The translations under genes and the position numbers were made by a program. The notes beneath the pieces were generated by a model. The model did not search any database. It saw nothing but the letters and a program-made list of their open reading frames with translations, and was not told where the DNA came from. This document shows positions 27,851 to 37,459 of a stretch of DNA of 64,000 nucleotides, piece by piece. The DNA lies in NCBI RefSeq assembly GCF_015207755.1, contig NZ_JADEWH010000022.1, positions 1 to 64,000 of the forward strand. The letters run 5' to 3'. The stretch is from Nodularia sp. LEGE 06071. GTDB taxonomy: Bacteria; Cyanobacteriota; Cyanobacteriia; Cyanobacteriales; Nostocaceae. Positions within the stretch are counted from its first letter, which is position 1; the number at the start of each line of letters is the position of its first letter.

Positions 27851-28165
27851 CTATTCTTGGCTTTGCATTTGTTCAAAATGTTGATAAATTTGCTCCAATG
27901 GAAATTCAGGCTCATCAGGACAAAATTCTAGAGAAAGTCTTACTTTTCCTTTCGTCCAGCCCTCGGCACTAAATTTTAAAACTTCACAATTTAATCCTTG
28001 GCTGTACAAACTTTCTTCAGTTGTCCCTTCGGCTCCCAGATATTTTTTAATTGCTGAGATCAAATCATGAACTTTAAATGTTCCTGAAACATCTAAATTA
28101 TGAAAAATCTCTGGTTCTACATACACAACTTCATCATGATTTAATCGCTCAAATCCATTTTCCAT
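27851..28165 (-). CDS. KGK family protein (104 aa), copy 1
   Basis: The protein matches the cyanobacterial KGK family (named after its KGK motif), visible here as GWTKGKVRLSLEFCPDEP near residue 70. The N terminus, FERLNHDEVVYVEPEIFHNL, is the other conserved block. It is soluble and of unknown function. A paralogue of 102 aa lies at 32997-33305 with the same two blocks. The two copies bracket the cassette at 28668-32911. A Shine-Dalgarno-like AGGAG sits just before the ATG (28170-28174). Confidence 0.85.
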   Translation of the reverse strand: MENGFERLNHDEVVYVEPEIFHNLDVSGTFKVHDLISAIKKYLGAEGTTEESLYSQGLNCEVLKFSAEGWTKGKVRLSLEFCPDEPEFPLEQIYQHFEQMQSQE

Positions 28166-28667
28166 ATAAATCTCCTGTCACTAAGTCTATAGTTTCCACA
28201 GAGATAGATGTTCAGCCCAAATAAAATAATGCTTTTTTTAGATAGATGTTGTTTAATTAATGTATTAATTAACGCATTGATCGAATAAATACGTTAATAT
28301 GAGATTAACTCACCCTAATTATTTAGTGCTTACATTTTATCCATATTTCTTTATTCTGACAATTAGCAATTAAATCGAAACTAATAATTATTCATGAATT
28401 ATTAGACACACGAATGAAGATTATATTATATGTTGGCTCAATATTAATTTGATTTTGCAAAAATTTTGGTGTCAGAAGTTACGCATTTCCCAGAAAGTAT
28501 TTCATTGGGAAATGTTGTACTAGATCCAAATATGAAGTAATTTTTATATTTGTGCAGAAATAAATAGATACTACCTAGAAAAAAAGCATCATCCATGATG
28601 GAGATATCCGACGAAACGGTAGTTGGATGGGGCATCTTACCAGGCAAGATGCCCATACGATAATTTT
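28166..28667. other. 502-bp intergenic region with a dispersed hairpin
   Basis: The stretch is AT-rich. A hairpin GGGCATCTT / AAGATGCCC (9-bp stem, 7-nt loop) lies at 28630-28654, just after the monooxygenase-like gene. A related half, AGGCATCTTGCCCGCC, occurs near 40484. An 84-codon minus-strand frame through this hairpin has no recognisable sequence and is not called. Confidence 0.55.
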
Positions 28668-29228
28668 TTAAACTCCTCGTGATTTCCCATATAGCCAAGG
28701 ACTAAATAGACGAGTTACCCAAGGCATGACAACATAAGTTAACAATCCCACCATGACTGCGGGAATAATTAATGAAATCATCACAGGAGGTAAGTTGCGA
28801 AGCAAGGGTGTTAAAAGTCTATTCAGCACATTAATCAATACAGATACAGCTGCCCAAGTTAACAATGCTGTTTTATATCGAGGTGGAGTTTTGAGTGGTT
28901 GACCGGGAAGAGAAAACCAAGCTGATAATCCGTTGATTTCCTGAATATGAGGGTCAGATTGCACTAAATTTTGAGATTGAGTCAGCCAATATTCGCGATC
29001 GCGTGATGTCATCCATACCTTCAAATTTTCATAGCCGTCAAACCGGAAGATAATCACATATTCTGGACGCAAGCCTGGTTGTGGGCGAATCACATTTGTG
29101 CCTAAATGGCCAGCATAACTCCCACAAACACTGGTAATATTTTTTAACCAAGTCTCATAAGCGCTTTCGCATCCTGGTTTGACAATTTGTGAAATGACAA
29201 CGGTGACAATGTGATCTTCTGGTTCCAT
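28668..29228 (-). CDS. Antibiotic-biosynthesis-monooxygenase-like domain protein with membrane tail
   Basis: The N-terminal 95 residues look like an ABM/dimeric alpha-beta barrel domain: VTVVISQIVKPGCESAYETW, then YVIIFRFDGYENLKVWMTSR. Such domains act on quinone-type or aromatic substrates in known relatives. The remainder has about three hydrophobic helices (120-180: LLTWAAVSVLINVLNRLL and VMISLIIPAVMVGLLTYVV). It is the last gene of a minus-strand group behind the lactonase-like and SDR genes, with a 22-bp gap. Membrane tethering of an ABM domain is a known cyanobacterial architecture; the substrate is unknown. Confidence 0.82.
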   Translation of the reverse strand: MEPEDHIVTVVISQIVKPGCESAYETWLKNITSVCGSYAGHLGTNVIRPQPGLRPEYVIIFRFDGYENLKVWMTSRDREYWLTQSQNLVQSDPHIQEINGLSAWFSLPGQPLKTPPRYKTALLTWAAVSVLINVLNRLLTPLLRNLPPVMISLIIPAVMVGLLTYVVMPWVTRLFSPWLYGKSRGV

Positions 29229-29250
29229 TTATATTAAGCAAATGTGATTT

Positions 29251-30177
29251 TTAGCCTGAAGCCAAAGGATACCCAGCATTCCCGACTTCAAGTCGGACAA
29301 CATTGGCAGGAACTACGCCTGTCGGAGGCGGTAAAAACATTCCCCCATTCATCACAACATATATGGCAGTGCGATCGCCTGCTGTTTGACCAAAAGCAAC
29401 TGCGGTACTGCCAATTACACCCTGTTTGGCTTGAGCGATAATAGTTGTCATACCATTTGGTGTAATTTTCACGACACTATTATAAATGTGTGTTGCACCG
29501 TAAAGGTTGCCTTCTACATCAAATGCAAAGTCGTCGATATTAGTTTGTTCAACAAATATTTCCGGCTCACCGGGTGCATCTGCAATGCCAAGAGGAATGC
29601 GTAAAAGTAACATTTTTTCCGTATTTGAAACGTAAAGGAAGTTACCAAAACGCTTTAAACCATTAGCAGCAGGAATCACATTCTCTGCACTGCTGCGAGC
29701 CAGTAAAGAATGTTCTAACCAAATTGAAGCCCGGCGTTGGGCAGTATCAATTAACCAAATTGCCCCCCGATAGGAATCAGCTGTAAGATACTGAGTGCTG
29801 GAAAGAGGGGTAATGCCATTGAGAAATATGGCATCTGGTAGTTTTAATATCGTTTCCACCGTGCCATCTGCGGTAATTAGGGAAACCACTGAGATAGAAT
29901 CAGCATTCCATCCAGTCGCCACCAAACCCCCATTGCTAGTAAAAGCTAAACCACTGACTTTGCCTGACACACTGGCGTGAATCTGCTGATTACCATCTGG
30001 AGTAATGCGAACAATCTGGCCGATTTCATGATTTGTCACAAATATTGTGCCATCAGAAGCGATCGCTAAATTTTCGAGAAAAGTATTAACTGGAAACGAA
30101 GTAATAATTTTAGCTGGCACTAACTCCACGGTTGTATCCGCGTAAATCGGGGGTAATCCTGAATTTTCCATATTCAC
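29251..30177 (-). CDS. SMP-30/gluconolactonase-like beta-propeller protein
   Basis: The 308-aa sequence has repeated four-strand units typical of a six-bladed propeller: [44 protein letters not shown]-type loops and [18 protein letters not shown]. These fit the SMP-30/LRE fold, which hydrolyses lactones or binds ligands. No signal peptide is seen. The start is either GTG 30177 or ATG 30171, directly after the SDR stop, so the two genes are coupled. A short palindrome CCGACTTCAAGTCGG (29282-29296) sits inside its last codons. Confidence 0.82.
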   Translation of the reverse strand: MNMENSGLPPIYADTTVELVPAKIITSFPVNTFLENLAIASDGTIFVTNHEIGQIVRITPDGNQQIHASVSGKVSGLAFTSNGGLVATGWNADSISVVSLITADGTVETILKLPDAIFLNGITPLSSTQYLTADSYRGAIWLIDTAQRRASIWLEHSLLARSSAENVIPAANGLKRFGNFLYVSNTEKMLLLRIPLGIADAPGEPEIFVEQTNIDDFAFDVEGNLYGATHIYNSVVKITPNGMTTIIAQAKQGVIGSTAVAFGQTAGDRTAIYVVMNGGMFLPPPTGVVPANVVRLEVGNAGYPLASG

Positions 30178-30924
30178 CTACCACTGTAATTGAATTGGTC
30201 CACCAAACTTCCGCATTTCCGCAAAAAATTGTCCTTGTGCGCCCCCATCTGGAAGTGTTGCCAGATAGACTGCGGTTTCGGCTCCTTCTTCTGCCGTAAA
30301 CGGTGCATTTTCGCCTCCCATGTCGGTTTTCATCCAACCTGGAGAATAGGCATTAACCAGAATATTAGTACCCAAAAGTTCCTTACCTAGAACCACAGTT
30401 AGTCCATTCACCCCTAGTTTGGAAAGTCGATAGGAAGGAGCTAAAGGATAGTAGTCACTCGAAATTGAGCTAAGAGATGACATTTCGGTGGAAATATTGA
30501 CGATACGACCGTAGTTGTGAACCTTCATCAACGGAATTAAGGCTTGAGAAATCCTCAGTACCGCCAAAATATTGGTGTCAAATGTAGAGCGCATCGTCTC
30601 CAGTTGAACAGTTAATAAGCTCGATTCTTCCGGCTTAGTAGTGGGATTTATGCCTGCATTGTTGACTAAAATATCTAATTTACCGTATGTTTCACGCAAC
30701 CAATCTGTAAAATTCTGCACACTGCCGTCATTAGTCACATCCAGTTTGTGATAGTCTACATCCAGCCCTTCACTCAATAACTGCTGCTTAGTAGCCAGAC
30801 CATCTGTTTCATTCCGACTCGTGAGAACTACCTGAATGCCAATTTGGGATAATTTACGCGAAATTGCCGATCCTAGCCCGCGATTACTGCCTGTAACTAC
30901 AGCAATCTTTTTTTGAACTGTCAT
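30178..30924 (-). CDS. Short-chain dehydrogenase/reductase
   Basis: This is a classical SDR of 248 aa. It has the cofactor loop VTGSNRGLGSAI near residues 10-21, LVNNAGINPTT (NNAG) near 90, and the catalytic triad of Ser (ISTEMSS), Tyr and Lys in YRLSKLGVNG near 165. The glycine motif suggests NADP(H). It is the first gene of the minus-strand trio with the lactonase-like and ABM genes, and it is divergent from a LysR regulator 85 bp away. The substrate cannot be read from sequence. Confidence 0.92.
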   Translation of the reverse strand: MTVQKKIAVVTGSNRGLGSAISRKLSQIGIQVVLTSRNETDGLATKQQLLSEGLDVDYHKLDVTNDGSVQNFTDWLRETYGKLDILVNNAGINPTTKPEESSLLTVQLETMRSTFDTNILAVLRISQALIPLMKVHNYGRIVNISTEMSSLSSISSDYYPLAPSYRLSKLGVNGLTVVLGKELLGTNILVNAYSPGWMKTDMGGENAPFTAEEGAETAVYLATLPDGGAQGQFFAEMRKFGGPIQLQW

Positions 30925-31009
30925 TTTGTTAATTTTTAAACAACTTTTAAGTTCACTTTACTGAGTTGGATTAAATTAATCAAATTGATTAAAACAATAT
31001 ACTTCATCG

Positions 31010-31927
31010 ATGGGATTAATAGATTTATCTGCCATTGATCTGAACCTCCTGGTCGCCTTTGAAGCGCTGTTTGAAGAAAGGAGCGTGACAGCCGCAGCCC
31101 AAAAAATGTATCTAGGGCAACCAGCTATGAGTGCATCCCTGGCAAGATTACGTATACTATTCCAAGATGAGTTATTTCTCCGTATTGGTAGAGAAATGCA
31201 GCCCACAGCCAAGGCGCTGGAAATTGCCCCTGATATCAGAACCGCCCTAGAACAAATTCGCCAAATATTAGCAGTTAGTAAAATATTTAACCCAGCTATT
31301 GCTAAAAATACGTTCACAATTGCTAGTTCAGATTACACCAGCTACGTTGTCATGCCCAAGCTGTTGGAACTTTGCCGACGTACTGCACCAAATATTGATT
31401 TTCGATTGATTGGTTTTGCTAAAGACTGTGTGGGAGAACTATTAGAGCAACGAGAGATTGATCTAGCCTTGGGTGTTTTCCAAAACCCGCCCAGACAAAC
31501 AATACAGATGCCATTATTTCCCGAACACTTTGTAGGCATCTGTCGGCGTGGACATCCCATGATTACCCAGGATGCTATCACACCGGAAATCTTCGCTGAT
31601 CTGCTTCATGCTCTTTTCACTATCAGACGAGATGAAATTGGTGAAATCGATCAGGTGCTTGCTAAATATAATCTCCAGCGTCGAGTTGCTTTGACAACTC
31701 CTCATTTACTAGTGTTACCAGAAATTATTTCATCCAGTGACTTGGTGAGTGCTGTTCCATCACGATTGGTAGAATCCTTTGCATATCGAGGTACATTAGA
31801 AACTTTTGAAATTCCTGTCAAAACTGAACCCTGGATGATTTCTATGCTTTGGAGCAAACTTACAGATCAAGATCAGGCAAATATTTGGTTACGACAGATG
31901 CTGAAAAACGTTTGTGAGGGAATTTGA
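31010..31927 (+). CDS. LysR-family transcriptional regulator
   Basis: The N-terminal winged helix (residues 5-65) is LNLLVAFEALFEERSVTAAA through MSASLARLRILFQDELF. The rest is the periplasmic-binding-protein-like inducer domain. The 305-aa length is standard. It is divergent from the SDR gene with an 85-bp gap, the usual arrangement when a LysR protein controls its divergent neighbour. It probably regulates the SDR-lactonase-ABM trio and perhaps the gene at 32012. The inducer is unknown. Confidence 0.93.
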   Translation: MGLIDLSAIDLNLLVAFEALFEERSVTAAAQKMYLGQPAMSASLARLRILFQDELFLRIGREMQPTAKALEIAPDIRTALEQIRQILAVSKIFNPAIAKNTFTIASSDYTSYVVMPKLLELCRRTAPNIDFRLIGFAKDCVGELLEQREIDLALGVFQNPPRQTIQMPLFPEHFVGICRRGHPMITQDAITPEIFADLLHALFTIRRDEIGEIDQVLAKYNLQRRVALTTPHLLVLPEIISSSDLVSAVPSRLVESFAYRGTLETFEIPVKTEPWMISMLWSKLTDQDQANIWLRQMLKNVCEGI

Positions 31928-32011
31928 GGCAAAAGGTGAATAAATTTAGTTCACGTTACCTAAATCTGCTTAAATTCATGACAATGGCTCAAAAATCCAA
32001 CTACGGAACCG

Positions 32012-32911
32012 ATGACAAAACCAATTCGCATTCTTTTACAAACTACCATTCCTAGCACTGAAGATGACTGGAGTATTTTCCGGTTCTCTTTGTTACAGGA
32101 TTATTTGGCATCTATTCAAGATGAAGCGGGAAATCCATTGTTTGAAGTTATAGCACGCGATCGCTACGCAGATGCAGAGGGTAACGACCCGATTTTGAGT
32201 ACACTAGGGGAATCTAATTTTGATCAACTGTGGCTATTTGCCTTAGATACTGGCGATGGGTTGACAGAAAAAGATATTGCTGGCATTAATGCTTTTCATC
32301 AACGTGGAAGTGGCATTCTCACCACACGGGATCATCAGGATATGGGCTGTTCGATGTGCGGTTTAGTTGACATTGGCGATCTCCATTATTTCAATACCAA
32401 AAATCCCGATCCTGATAACTCTCGCTGGAGCCGGGATGATCCGCATACAACTTATATTTCTTGGCCTAACTACTATTCTGGAGCTAATGGTGATTATCAA
32501 AAAATTACTCTGGTAGAACCAATTCACGAACTGTTGAAAAATCCTCATTCTCCTTCTGGAAGCATCGAATTTTTTCCCACGCATCCCCACGAGGGTGGTA
32601 TTGGAGTGCATCCAGAAAAACTAAATGCGCGAGTAATTGCACTAGGAAAAAGTTTGGCTACAGGTCGGGACTTCAATCTAGTTGTAGCACTCGACAACTA
32701 TACAGACGCACAGGGTAATCTAGTCGGGCGTGTAGTAGCTAACTCAAGTTTCCATCACTTCGTAGATTACAACTGGGACATTAACAAAGGCTGTCCCACA
32801 TTTGTGGATGAACTACCGGGAGATGGGATGAAAACAGAACCACGGGCTTTAGAAGATATTAAGGCTTATGTGCGTAATGTCGCTTTGTGGCTAACGCCAA
32901 AAACGTATTGA
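32012..32911 (+). CDS. Conserved hypothetical protein, possibly glutamine-amidotransferase-like fold (299 aa)
   Basis: I do not recognise a named family. Around residues 70-115 the segments LWLFALDTGDGLTEKDIAG and GSGILTTRDHQDMGCSMCG resemble the central sheet of class I amidotransferase or ThuA-like proteins, but the nucleophile elbow is not clear. Several His-rich stretches (FFPTHPHEGGIGVHPEK and ANSSFHHFVDYNWD) suggest metal or ligand binding. No signal peptide is seen. It lies 85 bp after the LysR gene on the same strand and may belong to its regulon. Confidence 0.75.
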   Translation: MTKPIRILLQTTIPSTEDDWSIFRFSLLQDYLASIQDEAGNPLFEVIARDRYADAEGNDPILSTLGESNFDQLWLFALDTGDGLTEKDIAGINAFHQRGSGILTTRDHQDMGCSMCGLVDIGDLHYFNTKNPDPDNSRWSRDDPHTTYISWPNYYSGANGDYQKITLVEPIHELLKNPHSPSGSIEFFPTHPHEGGIGVHPEKLNARVIALGKSLATGRDFNLVVALDNYTDAQGNLVGRVVANSSFHHFVDYNWDINKGCPTFVDELPGDGMKTEPRALEDIKAYVRNVALWLTPKTY

Positions 32912-32996
32912 ACCTTTCATCATCTAATTTCACCCGATTCGGTACTTCAACCATTTCCGCCTGAATAAAGGACAGGTCTTTTTTTGGACAGGGAAA

Positions 32997-33305
32997 CTAA
33001 TTTTCAACTTGTTTAAGTTGCTGACGCATATCATCTAGTGGTGATTCTGCTTCATCAGGACAAAATTCTAAACAGAGTCTAATTTTTCCGGTTTGCCATC
33101 TCATAGCACCTAATTTCAAGACTTCACAATTTAAGCCTTTACTGTACAAAGGTGCTTCATTTGTGTTATCAGCTTCGACACATTCCATAATAGCTCTCAG
33201 TAAATCACTGACTTTAAAAGTTTGTGAAACATCTAAATTATTAAAAGTCTCTGGTTTTACAGAAACAACTTCATTATGATTTAGATGCTCAAATTTATTG
33301 CTCAT
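32997..33305 (-). CDS. KGK family protein (102 aa), copy 2
   Basis: This is a paralogue of the 27851-28165 protein. It shares FEHLNHNEVVSVKPETFNNL at the N terminus and WQTGKIRLCLEFCPDEA around residue 70, where the KGK motif is TGK. The function is unknown. An AGGAAATATAT leader precedes the ATG. It lies on the minus strand, like copy 1, so the pair could derive from duplication followed by insertion of the intervening 5 kb, or from independent gain. Confidence 0.83.
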   Translation of the reverse strand: MSNKFEHLNHNEVVSVKPETFNNLDVSQTFKVSDLLRAIMECVEADNTNEAPLYSKGLNCEVLKLGAMRWQTGKIRLCLEFCPDEAESPLDDMRQQLKQVEN

Positions 33306-33406
33306 ATATATTTCCTCTAACTCAACTGATAATTCGCATAGAATAGTGAATTTTCATAGGTTGTTTTCCCCTCCTCGCTTGTGAAGAAGGGGTAGATGTG
33401 GATTGC

Positions 33407-34465
33407 TTAAAAAAACCAACCGTAGGAATGCAAACCTTTACCTAAAAGATTCACACCCAGATAGCAAACCCAAACGACAACAAAGCCACTGGCGGCTAAA
33501 ATTGCTGGGCGACGACCTTGCCAACCGCGAGTAATTCGGGCGTGGAGATAGGCGGCAAAAACTAACCAGGTAATTAATGCCCAAGTTTCTTTCGGGTCCC
33601 AACTCCAGTAAGAACCCCAAGCTTCATTAGCCCAAACTGCACCAGCAATAATGCCAATGGTGATCAGGGGAAATCCTAGTCCAATGACGCGATAACTGAT
33701 ATTGTCGAGGGTTTCAGCTAGGCTCAGGCGCTGTGGAGAAAGTAGTTCTTTGGCTGTGACTACTGAGGTAAGCTCGGTAGCCGGGACTAAATTTAAAACA
33801 GCAGTATTACCCTTGCCATTGTTATTACTTTCTAAGCGAGAAAAGCCATTATTTTCTACTGGGGGTGTGGCTGGTTCAGAAATGAGTTCACCAGCTTTGT
33901 GCAAGCGGTAGCCGTTACTCCGATAACCCCCAGTACCCACAGAACTGCCTTGGAGTTGGATATTTTGACCACGAGTGACAATCAGAAATGCGATCGCTAA
34001 TAATGATCCCACCATTAAAGCCGCATAACTCAACATCATCACACTGACGTGCATCATCAGCCAATTAGACTTGAGCGCAGGTACTAAGGGTTCTGCTGAC
34101 TGCATTTCTGATGGCAGAGTGAGGGCTGCAAAAGCCGTAATCCCCATTGCTACAGGTGCGGTAACAACTCCGACTAAGCGGCTACGGCTGGTGTTCTCGG
34201 CAAACAGATGAACAGCGGTAATTCCCCAAACCAAGAAAAATAGGGACTCATACAGATTACTCAGGGGAAAATAACCCGCTTCTATCCATCGCGCCCCTAA
34301 CAGAGTAGCTATGCACAAATTAGCGATCGCCATTCCCGCAGTCCCCAAAGTACCAAGTGCGGGCAGATTGGGAAAAGCTGCCCCTCCCCAATACACGAGC
34401 ATTGTGAGAAATAATACAGCAAACGTGGCATTGTCCAGCCAGTTCTGGAGTTCAACCAGATTCAT
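33407..34465 (-). CDS. ccsB: c-type cytochrome biogenesis protein CcsB (CcsA of plastid nomenclature)
   Basis: This is the heme-handling membrane protein of system II cytochrome c maturation. It acts at the thylakoid and plasma membrane, delivering heme to the lumenal side with its Ccs1/ResB partner. The signature tryptophan-rich WWD region is [18 protein letters not shown] near residue 280. Conserved His residues are in [13 protein letters not shown] (about 140) and in LHARITRGW. About eight TM helices are visible. A variable Asn/Thr-rich loop at 175-225 is poorly conserved in the family. The 352-aa length is typical. No partner gene is adjacent. Confidence 0.93.
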   Translation of the reverse strand: MNLVELQNWLDNATFAVLFLTMLVYWGGAAFPNLPALGTLGTAGMAIANLCIATLLGARWIEAGYFPLSNLYESLFFLVWGITAVHLFAENTSRSRLVGVVTAPVAMGITAFAALTLPSEMQSAEPLVPALKSNWLMMHVSVMMLSYAALMVGSLLAIAFLIVTRGQNIQLQGSSVGTGGYRSNGYRLHKAGELISEPATPPVENNGFSRLESNNNGKGNTAVLNLVPATELTSVVTAKELLSPQRLSLAETLDNISYRVIGLGFPLITIGIIAGAVWANEAWGSYWSWDPKETWALITWLVFAAYLHARITRGWQGRRPAILAASGFVVVWVCYLGVNLLGKGLHSYGWFF

Positions 34466-34573
34466 AGAGTGTTCTCCCCAGTTGATTCATTAAAATACGG
34501 ACTCTGACTGTTCTGATCCTATCCGCTTAGAGACTCATAGCACATGGTTTTTAGCATCGTTTTCAGGATTACC

Positions 34574-34619
34574 CACTTAGTGCTTGCTTGTATAGACGCA
34601 ATTTATCGCGTCTCAGCAC
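34574..34619. repeat. Dispersed repeat with GACGC...GCGTC hairpin, copy 1
   Basis: This stretch (CACTTAG..., CTTGTATAGACGC, ATCGCGTCTCAGCAC) matches 40137-40183 over about 46 bp with few differences. It overlaps the 3' end of the DUF3352 gene and supplies the final codons SAETR and the stop. Confidence 0.75.
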
Positions 34620-36360
34620 TCATATCTGAACTAGGAGAAAGTGCTGAGGAGCCATCTTTTTTGAGGACAATGAAAATGTCGTAACGAGTACTGCGATTAT
34701 CGCTGACAGCAGATGTCACCCCAATTGAACTGGTGGCATCTAGAAAAAGTTGTTGATTAGGAAATAAACTATTGAGAGCAAAGTTTTTGACAGCCATTTC
34801 CATATCCAAGAAAAATTGCCCATTGGTCGGATTGGGTTCTGTCGGCACTGTTTGTTGAAATGGCAGGTACGCGCCTAATGTCTGATCAGGTTTAGGGACA
34901 ATTTTATCTGTGATGGGAGCGCCCACGACCAAAAAAGCAATATCGTCATCTAACCAACCACGGCTGGCGGTTAAAGTGTTAAAGGGTGTAATCCAGTTAA
35001 CAACGGGTTTACCTGCAACTGTACTCGGTTGGATCTGGAACTGATATTGGTTTTTCATCACCTCATCCAGCTTTTTCAAAGATGCTTCAGCTGAGTTGCG
35101 TAGGCTTTGCCCGTCAGAAGCATCCCTTGCTTGTACCATGAATAATAAACCGGCTCGGAAATCCTTGGAATCATCATTTGAGCTATTGGGAATCACCGAG
35201 ACAGAAAACTCACCTTGCATCCAACTGAGAAAATCTTGATCTAAATCCATCTCGGTGAGGGACTTGACACCACCTCGCAACTGTTCTGGTGATATAGGCG
35301 AGAGAGGATTCTTTTGTGATGTTAAAACGTAGTCTTCCCAGAACCGTTGTAAGTTTCCGCCAGACAGCATCATTAAGGTTTCGGCTGGTACACGGTTTTG
35401 CATTGTCCCGGCTTTGTTTTCCACTTTCAGGACACGCTGACTATTAGGATTGAGCCAGGAAATACCCTTGAAGCGGATTCCTTCAGGTTCCAAAGTCATA
35501 GATCCTGCTAAACCTTGATTATTTTGCAGTTGGGCTAAAACTTGAGCGGGTAAAGCCCGGTTGGGAGCAGCAGCAGCTATTCTGGCGGCTATTGGTACAT
35601 TGACATAAAATTGAGCAAAGGGGCGATAATTGGAGATTTTTGGAAAATTCTCGACAAAGCCCCCTACTTTTGTTAGGGATGCTTCACCTTGATATGTATC
35701 AATTGCTCGTTCTGTGGCTTGGGGATGATCCGTAATCACTAAAAACCGTTCATCTAGTAATGCAGCTGAAAGCTTTTCCCCTGATTGACCATCACTTTCT
35801 TTAATGGTAATTCCCTCATAAGTGCGATCGATCCATTTACCTTGTTTGAGGGTTTTGGGTTCTGCCAAGATGCTTTTTGCTGCTTCTAGGTTGTTCACAG
35901 GTAATACCATGACCATCGACTGTTGAGCGTTAGCAGCATCACCATCGTTTTCTACTGGTTTAAGTGCAGGTTGAATCGTTGGTGGAGACAAAATTGCTAA
36001 GGTGACTTCATCGCCTACCCAAGGAGCAATATCTTTCTGGAAGTCATAACCATTATTAGTGAGAAAGCGATCGCGCAACTGGACTAAATTTTTATTTATT
36101 TCTGCTTGGGTTTCTTTTGTTCCCAACTCCTGCAATTTTTGCCATTGTTGAGGATCTGTAGTTAAAGAAACCGTAAACAGGGCATCTTGAGGAATAATAT
36201 TTGCACCTACGGGCAAGCCTCTATAAGATGTTTGCCTCTGAGTTAAAAACCAGTATGCGGCACTCCCTGCACCAATCAATAATCCAGCCGCCAATAGTGT
36301 CAGCACCAGAGAGGGTTTTTTTGTTTTCTTTTTGATCACAGACACAATAGGCAGGGCCAT
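34603..36360 (-). CDS. DUF3352 domain-containing protein (585 aa)
   Basis: The N terminus is basic then hydrophobic (KKKTKKPSLVLTLLAAGLLI), one membrane anchor at about residues 15-38, followed by a large extracytoplasmic domain. The repeated pattern FTVSLTTDPQQWQKLQELGT, AKSILAEPKTLKQGKWIDRT and RFLVITDHPQATERAIDTY is the DUF3352 signature I remember from cyanobacteria; its function is unknown. The 585-aa length is normal. The final residues MSAETR and the stop lie inside a dispersed repeat, so the native C terminus may have been longer. It is monocistronic. Confidence 0.85.
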   Translation of the reverse strand: MALPIVSVIKKKTKKPSLVLTLLAAGLLIGAGSAAYWFLTQRQTSYRGLPVGANIIPQDALFTVSLTTDPQQWQKLQELGTKETQAEINKNLVQLRDRFLTNNGYDFQKDIAPWVGDEVTLAILSPPTIQPALKPVENDGDAANAQQSMVMVLPVNNLEAAKSILAEPKTLKQGKWIDRTYEGITIKESDGQSGEKLSAALLDERFLVITDHPQATERAIDTYQGEASLTKVGGFVENFPKISNYRPFAQFYVNVPIAARIAAAAPNRALPAQVLAQLQNNQGLAGSMTLEPEGIRFKGISWLNPNSQRVLKVENKAGTMQNRVPAETLMMLSGGNLQRFWEDYVLTSQKNPLSPISPEQLRGGVKSLTEMDLDQDFLSWMQGEFSVSVIPNSSNDDSKDFRAGLLFMVQARDASDGQSLRNSAEASLKKLDEVMKNQYQFQIQPSTVAGKPVVNWITPFNTLTASRGWLDDDIAFLVVGAPITDKIVPKPDQTLGAYLPFQQTVPTEPNPTNGQFFLDMEMAVKNFALNSLFPNQQLFLDATSSIGVTSAVSDNRSTRYDIFIVLKKDGSSALSPSSDMSAETR

Positions 36361-36694
36361 CGAAACTTATACCTCATCCTGTGTTGAATTGAGCAGACAA
36401 GTTTTCTGGGATATTTCCTCTACGGATAAATTCCTCAAAGATACATCCATTACTCCCAGCACTTTGAGGGTATAACTAACTTGAAAAAGCTGCAAGTCAT
36501 CGGTGTAAGTAGGTGGGTATGGAAAAACCAAACTATATTACGACTCGTAAACACCCATGAAACCCTTACCAATGACCAATGACAAAGGACAACCCCCGCC
36601 AGTTAACTTTATTTACGCCCACCTATTTAGTAGTTTTTGCACTCTCCTGACACGACCTTGATTTGTTGTTGTATTTTATGAATACTCAGTGGCT
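36361..36694. other. 334-bp intergenic region, no gene seen
   Basis: It holds ACCAATGACCAATGACAAAGG, a remnant of the TGACTAA/TGACCAA heptamer family (36570-36590), and otherwise nothing I can identify. Confidence 0.5.
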
Positions 36695-37324
36695 TTATGC
36701 TTTTCCATTAGTGGAAATAAGTTTTGTAGCACCCAAATATTTGGTTAAATAAGGCGAAAAAACTTCATATATTAAAGTCAGAGGTCGTCCGTGATGCCAA
36801 AACAAGTAATGACGACCCCAAAAAGGGCCAGACACCTCAAAACCTGACTCTAATGCTTCTGAGTAGCCGTAGTAAATTCCTTGAATATCTCGATATAACT
36901 CTGTCCGAATGCGAGCTAAACTCGCCCAAATTGGTAGTGAACGATTTTGCAAAAACTCATCTACATGACTAGCTTCCCACCACGAGGTAGCATAACCTAA
37001 TCGCTGACCAGAGGCAGTACGTAACCATACCTGTCGCCGCAGTCGTGGCCCTGGTACAGCTTGAATTAAGTTTGGAGCATTATCTGAGTTCATGCCAATC
37101 AAAGACATATCAATGACATCCACTTCTGTCGGTTCACCCGTCAGTAATTGTAAATGCCTTGTGGGCGAGCCGTCACCTAAAAGTAACAATTGCCACGTTG
37201 GTGCTAACTGTGAGTGAGGCAAACTTTTCTGGATAACTTCCTCCCCACCTTGCCAAATCGGAGTGAGGCGATGCCATGCTGTTGGCAATGTTGAGTTGTT
37301 TGTGCCTGTAAAAGTTGCTGTCAA
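36695..37324 (-). CDS. Chorismate lyase-like protein (DUF98 family)
   Basis: The 209-aa sequence fits the chorismate pyruvate-lyase-like DUF98 family of cyanobacteria. Typical features are PTRHLQLLTGEPTEVDVID, RRQVWLRTASGQRLGYATSWW (about 95-115) and LPIWASLARIRTELYRD with the conserved Glu. In Synechocystis a member of this family converts chorismate to 4-hydroxybenzoate for plastoquinone synthesis, which is the likely role here. It lies upstream of tRNA-Leu on the same strand reading and seems to be a single gene. Confidence 0.85.
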   Translation of the reverse strand: MTATFTGTNNSTLPTAWHRLTPIWQGGEEVIQKSLPHSQLAPTWQLLLLGDGSPTRHLQLLTGEPTEVDVIDMSLIGMNSDNAPNLIQAVPGPRLRRQVWLRTASGQRLGYATSWWEASHVDEFLQNRSLPIWASLARIRTELYRDIQGIYYGYSEALESGFEVSGPFWGRHYLFWHHGRPLTLIYEVFSPYLTKYLGATKLISTNGKA

Positions 37325-37427
37325 TGTTCTTTACAAAAGTTCACTTATTACTATAAAAGCACAAAAATCATGCTTTCAATAGCAAGTTGAGAAGTACAAG
37401 GATAATTTTTGACCAAATAAATTGTAA

Positions 37428-37447
37428 AAGGACGCGATCGCGTCCTT
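37428..37447 (-). terminator. Terminator of tRNA-Leu
   Basis: This is a perfect 20-bp palindrome, AAGGACGCGATCGCGTCCTT, containing a HIP1 site. On the minus strand it is followed by TTTTACAATTTATTT. It lies 12 bp after the tRNA 3' end, which fits a Rho-independent terminator. Confidence 0.7.
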
Positions 37448-37459
37448 AATACTAAAAAA

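Noticed and set aside
28444-28698. 84-codon minus-strand frame upstream of the KGK gene
   Set aside because: It is built on the GGGCATCTT hairpin and overlaps the end of the ABM-like gene.
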